The notes: generated by a model from the letters alone, not told the origin. A stretch of DNA of 50,879 nucleotides from Nocardia caishijiensis NBRC 108228 (GCF_001612825.1 NZ_BDBE01000035.1:1-50879), one strand, 5' to 3'. Counted from the stretch's first letter, positions 34,854-42,502 are shown. Program-made: numbers and translations.

Positions 34854-34871
34854 ATTGGGACAATTCCCAAT
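34854..34871. promoter_or_regulatory. Palindrome at the end of the ArsR-like gene
   Basis: ATTGGGA-CAAT-TCCCAAT is a perfect 7-bp inverted repeat touching the regulator stop codon and lying about 80 bp before the FadD gene. It could be an ArsR-type site. GGACAATT is also repeated directly here. Confidence 0.5.
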
Positions 34872-35362
34872 CATCGCTGAGCGCTGGCCAACGCCGCCAG
34901 CAGTGGAACCAGCCTGCCTTCGGGCACCTCGAACCGGCCGAGCCCGGCGGTCTGCAACCAGCCGACGGCCGCGAGCTGACGCAGATGCTGATAGATCTCG
35001 GCCGAGGTGCCGAGCTCGGCGATGGCCGCCAGATCGGCGGCGGTGCGACGCCCGTACACGATCTCGCGCAGCAATCGCAGGCGGACGGGATCGGCAAGGG
35101 CGGCAAGGCAATTGGCCGCTTCGATGGTCCAGATGTCGCCGACGATGGCGTCGGTGGCGTACTGCGCCTGCCAGTCCACCCGCTCGCCCGTCGGCAGCTT
35201 CAGGGCGCCCGCGAGCAGGACCCCGCCGTTGCGGTCGCCCGCCTCGTCGAACTCCGCCCGCAACCGTGCCACCGCCCATGGCAGCCGCTCGTCGGGGTGC
35301 GGGGTGCCTTCGAGGGCGGCGACCCGCCGCTCCAATGCCTCGAGTCGCTCGTCCAGATCCAC
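34871..35362 (-). CDS. ArsR-like winged-helix regulator
   Basis: A 163-residue predicted DNA-binding protein. The first ~40 residues form a charged helix (LDERLEALERRVAALEG), probably a coiled coil. The C-terminal winged helix (LADPVRLRLLREIVYGRRTAADLAAIAELGTSAEIYQHLRQL) matches ArsR-family topology, with the recognition helix around TSAEIYQHLRQL. No metal-binding Cys cluster is present, so the ligand is unlikely to be a metal. It stands upstream of the FadD pair on the same strand and probably regulates it. ATG 35362 is the only sensible start. Confidence 0.85.
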   Translation of the reverse strand: MDLDERLEALERRVAALEGTPHPDERLPWAVARLRAEFDEAGDRNGGVLLAGALKLPTGERVDWQAQYATDAIVGDIWTIEAANCLAALADPVRLRLLREIVYGRRTAADLAAIAELGTSAEIYQHLRQLAAVGWLQTAGLGRFEVPEGRLVPLLAALASAQR

Positions 35363-35407
35363 GCGGTCAACCTACGCCACCGCCGGACCGACCGTTGCCG
35401 GACGCGA

Positions 35408-35439
35408 ACACCCCCGGACCCGCGCGGGTCCGGGGGTGT
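35408..35439 (-). terminator. Terminator after the secreted-protein gene
   Basis: A perfect 14-bp stem, ACACCCCCGGACCC (35408-35421) with 35426-35439, has a GCGC loop. It lies 15 bp past the stop of the gene at 35455 and separates it from the ArsR-like gene. Confidence 0.8.
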
Positions 35440-35454
35440 CGTCACCGACGAGAA

Positions 35455-36069
35455 TCAGCGCGTGACGGCGCCGAACGACGGCTGCTGGATGTGGCCGAGT
35501 CGGTAGGCGTACCCGTCCGGCTGACCGGCATCGGGCCAGCGGTGCCACAGGCTGCCGTACACGGCGGCCACGATGAGGCCACCGCCGGTGTTCAGCGGCG
35601 CGGTGCGGATGGTGGTGTCGACCGGGACGTCCATGTGCTCGGTGAGTACGGCGGTGCCGCTCTGCCCGTTCGACAGATTCAGCCACATCACCTCGAGCTT
35701 GGCGCCGTTCTGGTTCGGCGAGATGGTGCCCGGGCCGCCGAAGAAGCCGAATCGGAAACCGTCGATGTCGAGCGCGATGCCCGAGCCGTACACGCCCGGG
35801 CCGGTGCCGTTCTGGCCGATATCGGAGGTGGCGGGGATCTGGAACGGCTGCGCGGGCAGTGCCACGTCGACCGTGCCCTCGGCGACGAGCTGGTCGAGCG
35901 CGGCGAGCGCACCCGGGTTGTCGGCGACCGAGGTGCGCAACTGGGACACGGCGGCGGCGACGTCGACGGTCTCGGTGGGCTCGGCCGCGGCGGGACCGGC
36001 GAAAACAAGGGCGATGGCGGCCGAAGTCGCGGCTACCGCGGTGGTGAAACGACGCATGAAACTCTGCAT
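35455..36069 (-). CDS. Secreted protein of unknown function
   Basis: A 204-residue exported protein. The signal peptide MQSFMRRFTTAVAATSAAIA-type N-terminus ends in GPAAAEP, with probable cleavage after AAA near residue 29. A helical stretch (VSQLRTSVADNPGALAALDQLV) is followed by a Gly/aromatic-rich beta domain (FRFGFFGGPGTIS, EVMWLNLSNGQSG). There are no cysteines in the mature part that I can see. ATG 36069 has GGAGAG about nine bases upstream. No family is recognised. It follows the toxin-like gene by 100 bp but has its own ribosome site. Confidence 0.8.
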   Translation of the reverse strand: MQSFMRRFTTAVAATSAAIALVFAGPAAAEPTETVDVAAAVSQLRTSVADNPGALAALDQLVAEGTVDVALPAQPFQIPATSDIGQNGTGPGVYGSGIALDIDGFRFGFFGGPGTISPNQNGAKLEVMWLNLSNGQSGTAVLTEHMDVPVDTTIRTAPLNTGGGLIVAAVYGSLWHRWPDAGQPDGYAYRLGHIQQPSFGAVTR

Positions 36070-36170
36070 GACCAGCTCTCCTAGAGTATTCCTGGTACAG
36101 CTTTTCCTGTCGTTGGCACCGTAACGGAGACCTGGATCACGTTTATCGCCCGCCCCCGGGAAAACCCATT

Positions 36171-36548
36171 TCAGGGCATCGGCGCGACATTCACCTTGTA
36201 TCCGCGATACAACTCGGGTTTCGCGGTGAGCACCGGCATGTCGAGATTCTGCGCGGTGAAAACGACCGGGGCGATGAGCGGCCAATCGGTGTGATTGTCG
36301 GCGATCGGAACCGTGGTTCCGGTGCGAATGGCACCGGCCGCGTCGAGTTCGGCCCACCGCACCGCGACCCGATTGTCGAGCAGGCGGCCGAGTTCGTCGA
36401 CATTGTCGACCGCGCGCATGGCGGCCATCAGGCTCACCGTCGGCACGACCATGATGCGGCGCTGCTGGGTGAACTGGCGCATGATCACCTGCCCGAACAG
36501 CGGGGACAGGGCGAGTGAGGTGAGGGCGGTGTGGTCGGCGACGCTCAC
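36171..36548 (-). CDS. Possible toxin, degenerate PIN-like fold
   Basis: A 125-residue protein whose GTG start overlaps the stop of a Phd/YefM-like antitoxin gene (GTGA, 36545-36548), the usual layout of toxin-antitoxin operons. Sequence similarity to PIN RNases is weak: an alternating hydrophobic strand (RIMVVPTVSLMAAM), an acidic middle (NVDELGRLLDN) and a C-terminal strand (QNLDMPVLTAKPELY) resemble the PIN layout, but the usual first Asp motif is not obvious. It may be a divergent or inactive PIN nuclease, or a different toxin fold. The assignment rests mainly on context. Confidence 0.6.
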   Translation of the reverse strand: MSVADHTALTSLALSPLFGQVIMRQFTQQRRIMVVPTVSLMAAMRAVDNVDELGRLLDNRVAVRWAELDAAGAIRTGTTVPIADNHTDWPLIAPVVFTAQNLDMPVLTAKPELYRGYKVNVAPMP

Positions 36549-36859
36549 CGGCGGCTCGCGCTCGTGCCGTCGAGCGCGCCCATCACCTTGCTCAATTTCG
36601 CCTCCGCCTCGGCGATGTCCTCGGCGGAATGCTGTTTGATCCGGTCGTCGAGTCTGCCGAGGATCTGTTCGCGCAGGTCGTCGTTGAAATAGGCGGGCGG
36701 CAATGCCGCGTGCCGCAGGACTTCCGCCGGTACCACTGCGACCAACTCTTTCCCCTCCCTGGTGACGATCACCGGTCGTCCGCTCGCGGACACCCCGTCG
36801 AAAACACTACCGAGCTGACCACGTAATTCGGTCAGCGGGACACTCTCGTAATCGGCCAT
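36545..36859 (-). CDS. Phd/YefM-like antitoxin
   Basis: A 104-residue protein with a Phd/YefM-type N-terminal DNA-binding domain (VPLTELRGQLGSVFDGVSASGRPVIVTREGKELVAVVP) and a charged helical C-terminal part (DDRIKQHSAEDIAEAEAKL) that would wrap the toxin. ATG 36859 lies just downstream of the inverted repeat ACTGTACA-N6-TGTACAGT, the probable operator for autoregulation. It overlaps the toxin-like gene by four bases. A much longer open frame in this reading frame extends upstream, antisense to nothing useful, and is ignored. Confidence 0.82.
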   Translation of the reverse strand: MADYESVPLTELRGQLGSVFDGVSASGRPVIVTREGKELVAVVPAEVLRHAALPPAYFNDDLREQILGRLDDRIKQHSAEDIAEAEAKLSKVMGALDGTSASRR

Positions 36860-36864
36860 ATCCC

Positions 36865-36886
36865 ACTGTACATCGGTGTGTACAGT
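36865..36886. promoter_or_regulatory. Antitoxin operator
   Basis: ACTGTACA-TCGGTG-TGTACAGT is a perfect 8-bp inverted repeat five bases before the antitoxin start. It probably binds the antitoxin or its complex. Confidence 0.7.
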
Positions 36887-36933
36887 CCGGCGGCGACAAT
36901 CGGCTCGCCGGAAATCCGGCGAGGCGAGGGCGA

Positions 36934-37917
36934 TCAGGCGACCTTGCGGGCCGGTTCGCTGCGGTACCGGGTGACGGGACCATCGATGCCGAGCAGTCGC
37001 CACGTCAGCCGCGACACCGGGTTCATCAGGCCGCTGTTGGTGGCCAGGGCGCGCACGTCGCCGAAGATGTTGCGCATCGTGCTCTGCGATTCCGGGCTCG
37101 CCCAGTAGGCGTCGCGCATCACCTCGGCGGGGATGTCGAACTTCTCGACGAACTCCTTGGGCGGGGTCATGATCATGTCGAGCATGATCCGCATCGCGAT
37201 CGGGAACAGCACCGACAGCAGTGATTTGGTGACCACGTTCATGCCGGGCACGTTGCGGCGCAGGTACTCGTGCGCGAAGGAGATGTGGCGGGCCTCCTCG
37301 GCCACGTGGATCTGCATGACCCGCCGCACCATCGGGTGCAGGTCCACACCGCCGCGCAGCAGCGACTTCTGCAGGTGGTCGATCGGTTCCTCGCCGCCGA
37401 GGATCATCGTGAAGAACAGCTCGGGGAAGTACTTGACGGCGGGCCAGATGATCATCGTCAGCTTGCGATCGATCGTGCCCATGCCGATCACGTCGCCGTA
37501 GCCGATGCGGTTGATCATCTCCTGGAACATCATCGTGTGGTTGCACTCTTCGGCAGCCTCGTGCGTGACGTACCGGAATTCCGGGTCACCGTTGGGCACC
37601 GAGATCAGGTACTGCATCAGGCCGCGGATGAGCAGCTGCTCGAAATCCAGGCCGACTTTGGCGATGCCCGCCTGGCGCCACATGCCGATGGCGATCTGCT
37701 TCTCGAGCGGCTGCGCCTTGTACCAGGGGTGACGGCCCAGCGGGTCCTCGTCGGGCATGATCCAGCGCGGGTCGTCGCTGTGCACGGCGAACTCGGGGGA
37801 ATCCCAGTCGATGTCGACATAGGGATCGAAGTGCCGGTTCACCGAGCCTTCGGAGAGGTTGCGCAGGATCTCGTGGTATTCGGGATCGGTCGCGGTGTTC
37901 TTGGCTGTCGACAGCAT
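36934..37917 (-). CDS. AurF-type diiron oxygenase
   Basis: A 327-residue helical protein of the AurF diiron oxygenase family (p-aminobenzoate N-oxygenase relatives). Ferritin-like Glu/His iron ligands are visible in THEAAEECNHTMMFQ and HVAEEARHISFAHEY, with further Glu residues in FEQLLIRG and ELFFTMILGGEEP. It presumably oxidises an unknown small molecule with oxygen. AAGGAG lies upstream of ATG 37917. A TetR-type palindrome fills its promoter spacer, so the gene is probably inducible. No matching TetR gene or biosynthetic cluster is nearby, so its substrate cannot be inferred. Confidence 0.88.
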   Translation of the reverse strand: MLSTAKNTATDPEYHEILRNLSEGSVNRHFDPYVDIDWDSPEFAVHSDDPRWIMPDEDPLGRHPWYKAQPLEKQIAIGMWRQAGIAKVGLDFEQLLIRGLMQYLISVPNGDPEFRYVTHEAAEECNHTMMFQEMINRIGYGDVIGMGTIDRKLTMIIWPAVKYFPELFFTMILGGEEPIDHLQKSLLRGGVDLHPMVRRVMQIHVAEEARHISFAHEYLRRNVPGMNVVTKSLLSVLFPIAMRIMLDMIMTPPKEFVEKFDIPAEVMRDAYWASPESQSTMRNIFGDVRALATNSGLMNPVSRLTWRLLGIDGPVTRYRSEPARKVA

Positions 37918-37951
37918 CAGCGGTGTCTCCTTCGTGTGGCGCAGCTCGCAC

Positions 37952-37979
37952 GTTATATGAGACCCGGGGTCTCAGACAA
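37952..37979 (-). promoter_or_regulatory. AurF gene promoter with palindrome in the spacer
   Basis: On the minus strand: -35 TTGTCT (37979-37974), a 16-bp spacer and -10 TATAAC (37957-37952). TGAGACCC-G-GGGTCTCA (37958-37974) is a perfect 8-bp inverted repeat that occupies the spacer. A bound repressor would block RNA polymerase. Confidence 0.75.
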
Positions 37980-38022
37980 GTGCCGACTCGCCGCAGGACG
38001 AGACTGCTCCACGGAATCCCGT

Positions 38023-38328
38023 CACCCGCCGCATACCGCCGCACACGAACTCGTGCTGCGCACCAGCGACGGACGCCGGGCCGCGCTCGCGCTGCGACCA
38101 CGCACGGTCCTACCCGACGGCGCGCACTGGGACGCGGCACTCGGCGAGTTCGTATTGCCGTACCAGGTGGTTCGTTAGTCGGACGACCCCGACGCCACCC
38201 TCCTGCACTTCCTCGATACGACCTACGCCGCCGCTGCCGACCTGGCCGATTGGGATCGGGCGCTGCTCGAGGTGAACCCGCATCGCCTGGACCGCCGCCT
38301 TCACGCCGACGGCACGGCGACCATCTGA
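38023..38328 (+). pseudogene. Remnant of a DUF5996-like gene
   Basis: One frame reads HELVLRTSDGRRAALAL, then WDAALGEFVLPYQVVR, an in-frame TAG (38176-38178), and continues DDPDATLLHFLDTTYAAAAD to a TGA at 38326. This resembles the C-terminal part of DUF5996-family proteins, where the block around the TAG is normally continuous. The 5' two-thirds is missing and there is no start or ribosome site. It is most likely a truncated pseudogene. Confidence 0.65.
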
Positions 38329-38330
38329 GG

Positions 38331-38534
38331 TCACTCCCGTTCGGCGGTCTTCTCCGCTGTTTCCCGTCGCTGTCGATAGAGCAGAATGCCCGCCGCGACC
38401 AGCCAGATCACCGCGTAGACGACCGCCCGCATCGCACTCCAGTTCGCGACGAGCAAACCGATCGCCGCGCCACCGGCTGCGCCGAGGATGATGACGGCAT
38501 TCGGCTTCGAGTTCTTCCCCACGGTGGGGATCAT
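38331..38534 (-). CDS. Small two-helix membrane protein
   Basis: A 67-residue protein with two hydrophobic segments (NAVIILGAAGGAAIGLLVA and AVVYAVIWLVAAGILLY) and a charged C-terminal tail (RQRRETAEKTAERE). The ribosome site is weak, so the start at 38534 is tentative. It lies back-to-back with the DUF5996 remnant, two bases from its stop, and is divergent from the next gene. No family is recognised. Confidence 0.5.
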   Translation of the reverse strand: MIPTVGKNSKPNAVIILGAAGGAAIGLLVANWSAMRAVVYAVIWLVAAGILLYRQRRETAEKTAERE

Positions 38535-38603
38535 CGCACGTCGATGAGTTTCGTGCGTTCGTGTCGTCGGTACCGGTACCGAACGCGAATGGGAGACATG
38601 GTC

Positions 38604-39179
38604 ATGGACGATGCGCAGGTACAGAATTGGGTGCGAGCCGAGCGGCTCGCCCTCGCCGACTTTCTCGAAGATCTCACCCCCGGCGAATGGGCCACCCCGT
38701 CGCTGTGCCCGGGTTGGACCATCCACGACGTCCTCGCCCATGTCAGCACCACCGACACCCTGCGCGAGACCCTGGTGGCCGTCCTGCGCGCCAAGGGCAA
38801 CTGGAACCGGATGAACGCCGACCTGGCCACGACCCGCGCCGCCCGCCACACCCCGGCCGAACTGCTCACCGAACTCCGCGCCTTCGCCGACTCGACCCGC
38901 CGCGCACCCGGCGCGGGCGTCCTCGACCCCCTGGTCGACATCATCGTCCACGGCCAAGACATCGCCCGCCCCCTCGCGCGCCCATACGAAACCCCCGTCG
39001 ACCGCGTCGTCCCCGCCCTCGACTACGCCATCGCCAGCCGCTTCTACGGCGCCGAGAAACGTTTCCGCGCAACCCGATTGACCGCCACCGACACCGACTG
39101 GACCTACGGCGAAGGCCCCGAAGACATCAAAGCCCCCGCCATCGACCTGCTACTTCTCGCCACCGGTCGGCCAGCTTAG
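38604..39179 (+). CDS. TIGR03083 / mycothiol-dependent isomerase-like (DinB fold) protein
   Basis: A 191-residue protein with the TIGR03083/maleylpyruvate-isomerase N-terminal fold. The typical beginning (VRAERLALADFLEDLTPGEWATPSLCPGWTIHDVLAHV) contains the conserved Cys-Pro-Gly-Trp and His; IIVHGQDIARPL later gives another His and Asp that would bind metal. Such proteins are metal- and mycothiol-dependent enzymes, many of unknown substrate. Of ATGs at 38589, 38598 and 38604, the last is chosen because GGGAGA ends about seven bases before it. It stands alone. Confidence 0.85.
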   Translation: MDDAQVQNWVRAERLALADFLEDLTPGEWATPSLCPGWTIHDVLAHVSTTDTLRETLVAVLRAKGNWNRMNADLATTRAARHTPAELLTELRAFADSTRRAPGAGVLDPLVDIIVHGQDIARPLARPYETPVDRVVPALDYAIASRFYGAEKRFRATRLTATDTDWTYGEGPEDIKAPAIDLLLLATGRPA

Positions 39180-39194
39180 CCAACCGACCGCTTC

Positions 39195-39569
39195 ATGCAT
39201 GTCTTACAAGAAAAGTGTCACACTCATGCGCTGATCGATTGGCTCGGCGAGCGAATCGAGATGGCGTGGCTGACCTCAGCGCTGGCCGAGGTGGAACTCG
39301 TCCGGGCGGTCCGGGTGGCCGCGCCCGCTGATTTGATCAATGTGCCCGCCGTGCTGGCAAGGGGGGATCGCGTGGAGATCGATCCGATTGTGCGGGCGAA
39401 TGCCGCTGCGATGTCACCGCCGTCGATCCGCGGCCACGATGCGATCCATCTCGCGACCGCGCTGGAGCTCGCCGCCGATCTGACGGCATTGGTGACCTTC
39501 GACAAGCGCCTGGGCGAAGCGGCCGAAGCTGCAGGCTTGAACTGGGAGTCTCCGGGTTCGTCGAGGTGA
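39195..39569 (+). pseudogene. N-terminally truncated VapC-like PIN toxin
   Basis: The sequence carries the middle and C-terminal part of a VapC PIN domain: LIDWLGERIEMAWLTSALAE, then GHDAIHLATALELAADLTAL, then VTFDKRLGEAAEAAGL with later catalytic Asp residues. The usual N-terminal strand with the first catalytic Asp (a YLDTSA-type motif) is absent, replaced by unrelated MHVLQEKCHTHA. No VapB antitoxin gene precedes it. This points to a decayed, probably inactive toxin gene. Confidence 0.7.
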
Positions 39570-39580
39570 GCTACGAATAC

Positions 39581-39619
39581 GAAACCGGTGCGGATCCGCG
39601 TGATCCGCACCGGTTTTCG
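39581..39619. terminator. Bidirectional terminator
   Basis: A perfect 15-bp stem, AAACCGGTGCGGATC (39582-39596) with 39602-39616, has a 5-nt loop. TTTT follows on the plus strand and TTTC on the minus strand. It serves the PIN remnant and the convergent fadE23 gene. Confidence 0.88.
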
Positions 39620-39627
39620 CTAACCGA

Positions 39628-40842
39628 TCACTTCAGTTCGGCGCTCGTCTTGCCGAGGACGCGGCGGGCGACGATGAGCTGCTGGATCTGCTGGGTGCCT
39701 TCGAAGATGTCGAGGATCTTCGAGTCGCGGCCCCACTTCTCCAAGAGCAGGCGCTGGGAGTAGCCGACGGCACCGGCCAGTTCCACGGCCTTGAGGGTGA
39801 CGTCGGTGCCGGTGCGGCCCGCCTTGGCCTTGGACATCGAGGCCTCGAGCGAGTTCGGCTTCTTGTTGTCGGCCATCCACGCGGCACGCAGGGCGAGCAG
39901 GTAGGCCGCCTCGTAATCGGCTTCCATACGCAGGAATTCGGCCGCGGCGGCGTGCTGGTTCATGGCGGGGGTGTCGTAGGAGATGTCGACACCGGCCTCG
40001 GTGAGGATGGTGCGCAGTTCTTCGAGCGCGGCGCGGGCGACACCGATGGCCATGGCGGCCACGAGCGGGCGGGTGTTGTCGAAGGTCTGCATGACCCCCG
40101 CGAAACCCTTCTCCACGTTGACTTCCGGCGACCCGAGGATGTTGTCCTTCGGAATGCGGCAGTCCTGCAGCAGCAGCACAGCGGTGTCGGAGGCCTTGAT
40201 GCCGAGCTTGTGCTCGAGCCGCGCCACCGACAGACCCGGAGCGTCACGCGGGACGACGAACGACTTGATCGCCGCGCGGCCCAGGTTCTTGTCGACCGTC
40301 GCCCACACCACGATGTGGGTGGAGCGTTCACCGGCGGTGACGAAGATCTTCTCGCCGTTGAGCACCCACTCGTCACCGTCGAGGACGGCGGTGGTCGACA
40401 CCGCGGCCGAGTCGGACCCGAACGACGGTTCGGTGATGGCCATCGAGGCCCACACCTTGCCGAAGCGTTCCAGCTGCTCGTCGGTGGCGACGGCCGCGAT
40501 CGCCGCGTTGCCGAGTCCCTGGTAGGGGATGGTCAGCAGCAGGCCGACATCGCCCCACGCGGTTTCGAGGGTGTTCATCAGCGACGACATGTTGCCGCCG
40601 TTGGCGTTGGCCGTCAGCAGCTCGGGCGCGGCGTCACCGCGACCGCCCGAGGCACCGCCGATCTGCTGGGTGCCCGAGTCGGCGAGGCCCTCGACCATGG
40701 CCGACATGGTGTCGAGTTCGACCGGGTACGCGTGCTCGGCGAGGTCGTACTTGCGCGAGATCGGACGGAAGATCTGGGCGGCGACCTGGTGGGCCTGGTT
40801 GGCGCTCGCCTTCAGCTTCTTGGGGAGTTCGAGATTGATCAT
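39628..40842 (-). CDS. fadE23: Acyl-CoA dehydrogenase FadE23-like
   Basis: A 404-residue acyl-CoA dehydrogenase. It introduces the first double bond in an acyl-CoA using FAD and passes electrons to electron-transfer flavoprotein. FAD/substrate segments (MAITEPSFGSDSAAVSTTA, VLNGEKIFVT) and the catalytic-Glu motif DIFEGTQQIQQLIVARR are intact. It pairs with the fadE24 gene upstream; in mycobacteria FadE23/FadE24 genes are adjacent in the same order, and paired FadE proteins often form heterotetramers. The gap of 135 bp to fadE24 contains hairpin element copy B. ATG 40842 gives the family length. Confidence 0.92.
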   Translation of the reverse strand: MINLELPKKLKASANQAHQVAAQIFRPISRKYDLAEHAYPVELDTMSAMVEGLADSGTQQIGGASGGRGDAAPELLTANANGGNMSSLMNTLETAWGDVGLLLTIPYQGLGNAAIAAVATDEQLERFGKVWASMAITEPSFGSDSAAVSTTAVLDGDEWVLNGEKIFVTAGERSTHIVVWATVDKNLGRAAIKSFVVPRDAPGLSVARLEHKLGIKASDTAVLLLQDCRIPKDNILGSPEVNVEKGFAGVMQTFDNTRPLVAAMAIGVARAALEELRTILTEAGVDISYDTPAMNQHAAAAEFLRMEADYEAAYLLALRAAWMADNKKPNSLEASMSKAKAGRTGTDVTLKAVELAGAVGYSQRLLLEKWGRDSKILDIFEGTQQIQQLIVARRVLGKTSAELK

Positions 40843-40869
40843 GTAAGGGTTCTCCTAGGAGAGATAGCC

Positions 40870-40965
40870 GATTCGCGGCCCGCCTTGATTCTGGACCGAC
40901 GGAGCGATGGAGCGAAGCGACTGAGCGGAGGAGGGAAGAATCAAGGCCCGTAAGGGCCGCGAATC
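40870..40965 (+). repeat. Long hairpin element, copy B
   Basis: Arms 40870-40892 and 40937-40965 are complementary (GATTCGCGGCCC and GCCTTGATTCT parts), with an extra 6 nt in the 3' arm that forms GGCCC-GTAA-GGGCC. The 46-nt loop starts TGGACCGAC, contains CGAAG and ends GGAGGGAA, as in copy A at 8994-9085, while the arm sequences are unrelated. It lies between fadE24 and fadE23 and could tune their relative expression. Confidence 0.7.
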
Positions 40966-40977
40966 CGCGCGCGCCGA

Positions 40978-42372
40978 TTACACGAGCACGATGCCCTCGG
41001 CGACGCCGATGGCCCGAAGATCGCGATACCAGCGCTCGACCGGGTGCTCCTTGGTGAAGCCGTGGCCACCGAGCAACTGCACACCGTCGAGGCCGATCTG
41101 CATGCCCTTGTCGGTGGCGAGCTTGCGCGCCAGCGCCGCCTCACGGGCGAACGACAGGCCCTGCTCCGCGCGCGAGGCGCCGCGCAGCGTCACCAGACGC
41201 AGGCCGTCGAGCTCGATCGCGATATTGGCGACCATGAACGCCACCGCCTGGCGGTGCGAGATCGGCTCGCCGAACGCCTCGCGCTCGTTGACGTAGGGGA
41301 TCACGTAGTCGAGAACGGCCTGCCCGGTGCCGACCGCGAGCGAGGCCCAACCGAGGCGGGCCAGCTGCACGGCGTCGGCGTATTCGGCCGCGCGGGTGGC
41401 GGCGTCACCGTCGCCGAGGATCGCGTCGGTGCCGATCGCGACGTCGTCGAGGATGAGGCGACCGAGACCGGCGGCACGCAGACCCATGCTCGGATCGGCC
41501 TCCACCACCAGGCCCGCCGCGTCGGACTCGACGATGAACAGCGCCGGGCGTCCGTCGAGTTCGGCGGCGACCAGGAACAGTTCGGCGTCGGCGGCCGCGG
41601 GGACCAGGCTCTTCACGCCGTTGAGGCGGTAGCCGCTGGGGGAGCGGGTGGCCTTGGTCTGCAGGGCGAACGGGTCGAACAGGGCGCGCGGCTCGCTGAT
41701 GACCACCGAGGCCTGCGGCACGTTCTCACCGGTGAAGGCGGGCAGGTAGGTGCGCTGCTGGGCGTCGGTGCCCCACTGCGACAGCGCCACGGCCACACCG
41801 CTGGGCGCGAGGATCGGCAGCGCCAGACCCATGTCGCCGTAGGCGAGGGCCTCGGCCACCAGCGAATTGGTGACCGCACCGCGCTCGGCGGCCGCGCCCT
41901 CGAGCTCCTCGGGCACGTTGATCAGGGTGATGCCGAGTTCGGCGGCACGGTCGAGCAGGTCGCGCGGGGCCTTGGCGGCGGCGTCGGCCTCGTAGGCGGC
42001 GGGACGCAGGATCTCCCCGGCGAAATCCTTCACCGTCTCGACGATCATCTTCTGATCGTCGGTGGGGGTGAGGTCGAAGTAGTCCTTGGTCTTGGCCTCG
42101 TTGTCGGGCAGCCGCTTGGGCTGGCCGCCACCGGCGACCTTGCCGAAGGTACGGGTGGCCGCGCCGAGCGTGCGGAACCCGGTCTTGGTGCCCTCGTAGG
42201 TGATGCGCTCGATGGGCTTGCGCAGCCCGTACCTACCGGCGAACTCCGACCCGGTCACGGTCGTCAAAGCACGCATCGCGGCGCCCATCCAGTCCCGTTT
42301 GGGCTGGTTGAGGCCGACCGCGGACGTGTCGTTCGGACGTCGCTTCGTCGCGCTGTCTCGAGTGCTCATCAT
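40978..42372 (-). CDS. fadE24: Acyl-CoA dehydrogenase-like FadE24
   Basis: A 464-residue acyl-CoA dehydrogenase homologue with an N-terminal extension of about 90 residues before the helical domain (LTPTDDQKMIVETVKDFA). The middle shows VVISEPRALFDPFA and YRLNGVKSLVPAAADAELF. The C-terminal helix has LLGGHGFTKEHPVERWYRD, but the usual EGT catalytic segment is missing; the chain ends IGVAEGIVLV. It probably needs FadE23 for activity in a mixed oligomer. Stacked starts at 42375, 42372 and 42369 are equally possible. Transcription starts from the twin-palindrome promoter upstream. Confidence 0.9.
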   Translation of the reverse strand: MMSTRDSATKRRPNDTSAVGLNQPKRDWMGAAMRALTTVTGSEFAGRYGLRKPIERITYEGTKTGFRTLGAATRTFGKVAGGGQPKRLPDNEAKTKDYFDLTPTDDQKMIVETVKDFAGEILRPAAYEADAAAKAPRDLLDRAAELGITLINVPEELEGAAAERGAVTNSLVAEALAYGDMGLALPILAPSGVAVALSQWGTDAQQRTYLPAFTGENVPQASVVISEPRALFDPFALQTKATRSPSGYRLNGVKSLVPAAADAELFLVAAELDGRPALFIVESDAAGLVVEADPSMGLRAAGLGRLILDDVAIGTDAILGDGDAATRAAEYADAVQLARLGWASLAVGTGQAVLDYVIPYVNEREAFGEPISHRQAVAFMVANIAIELDGLRLVTLRGASRAEQGLSFAREAALARKLATDKGMQIGLDGVQLLGGHGFTKEHPVERWYRDLRAIGVAEGIVLV

Positions 42373-42411
42373 CACCTGATTTCCTCGGCTGTCGGGACGC
42401 TCCGTGGCCCC

Positions 42412-42461
42412 ACTATCTTACTCTCCGGTAAGACTATCTTACTCTGGAGTAAGAAGTGCAA
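42412..42461 (-). promoter_or_regulatory. fadE24-fadE23 promoter with twin operators
   Basis: On the minus strand: -35 TTGCAC (42461-42456), a 17-bp spacer and -10 GATAGT (42438-42433). CTTACTCTGGAGTAAG (42438-42453) fills the spacer, and CTTACTCTCCGGTAAG (42417-42432) lies just downstream, exactly 21 bp away. A second GATAGT is at 42417-42412. A TetR-type repressor is the likely binder. Confidence 0.8.
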
Positions 42462-42502
42462 GGACGAACCGCGAAATCGCCGGATTCTGTCACGCTGCAC
42501 AG

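Noticed and set aside
31351..34880. Long plus-strand frames antisense to the two acyl-CoA ligases
   Set aside because: Both are shadows; the minus strand holds intact ANL-family motifs.
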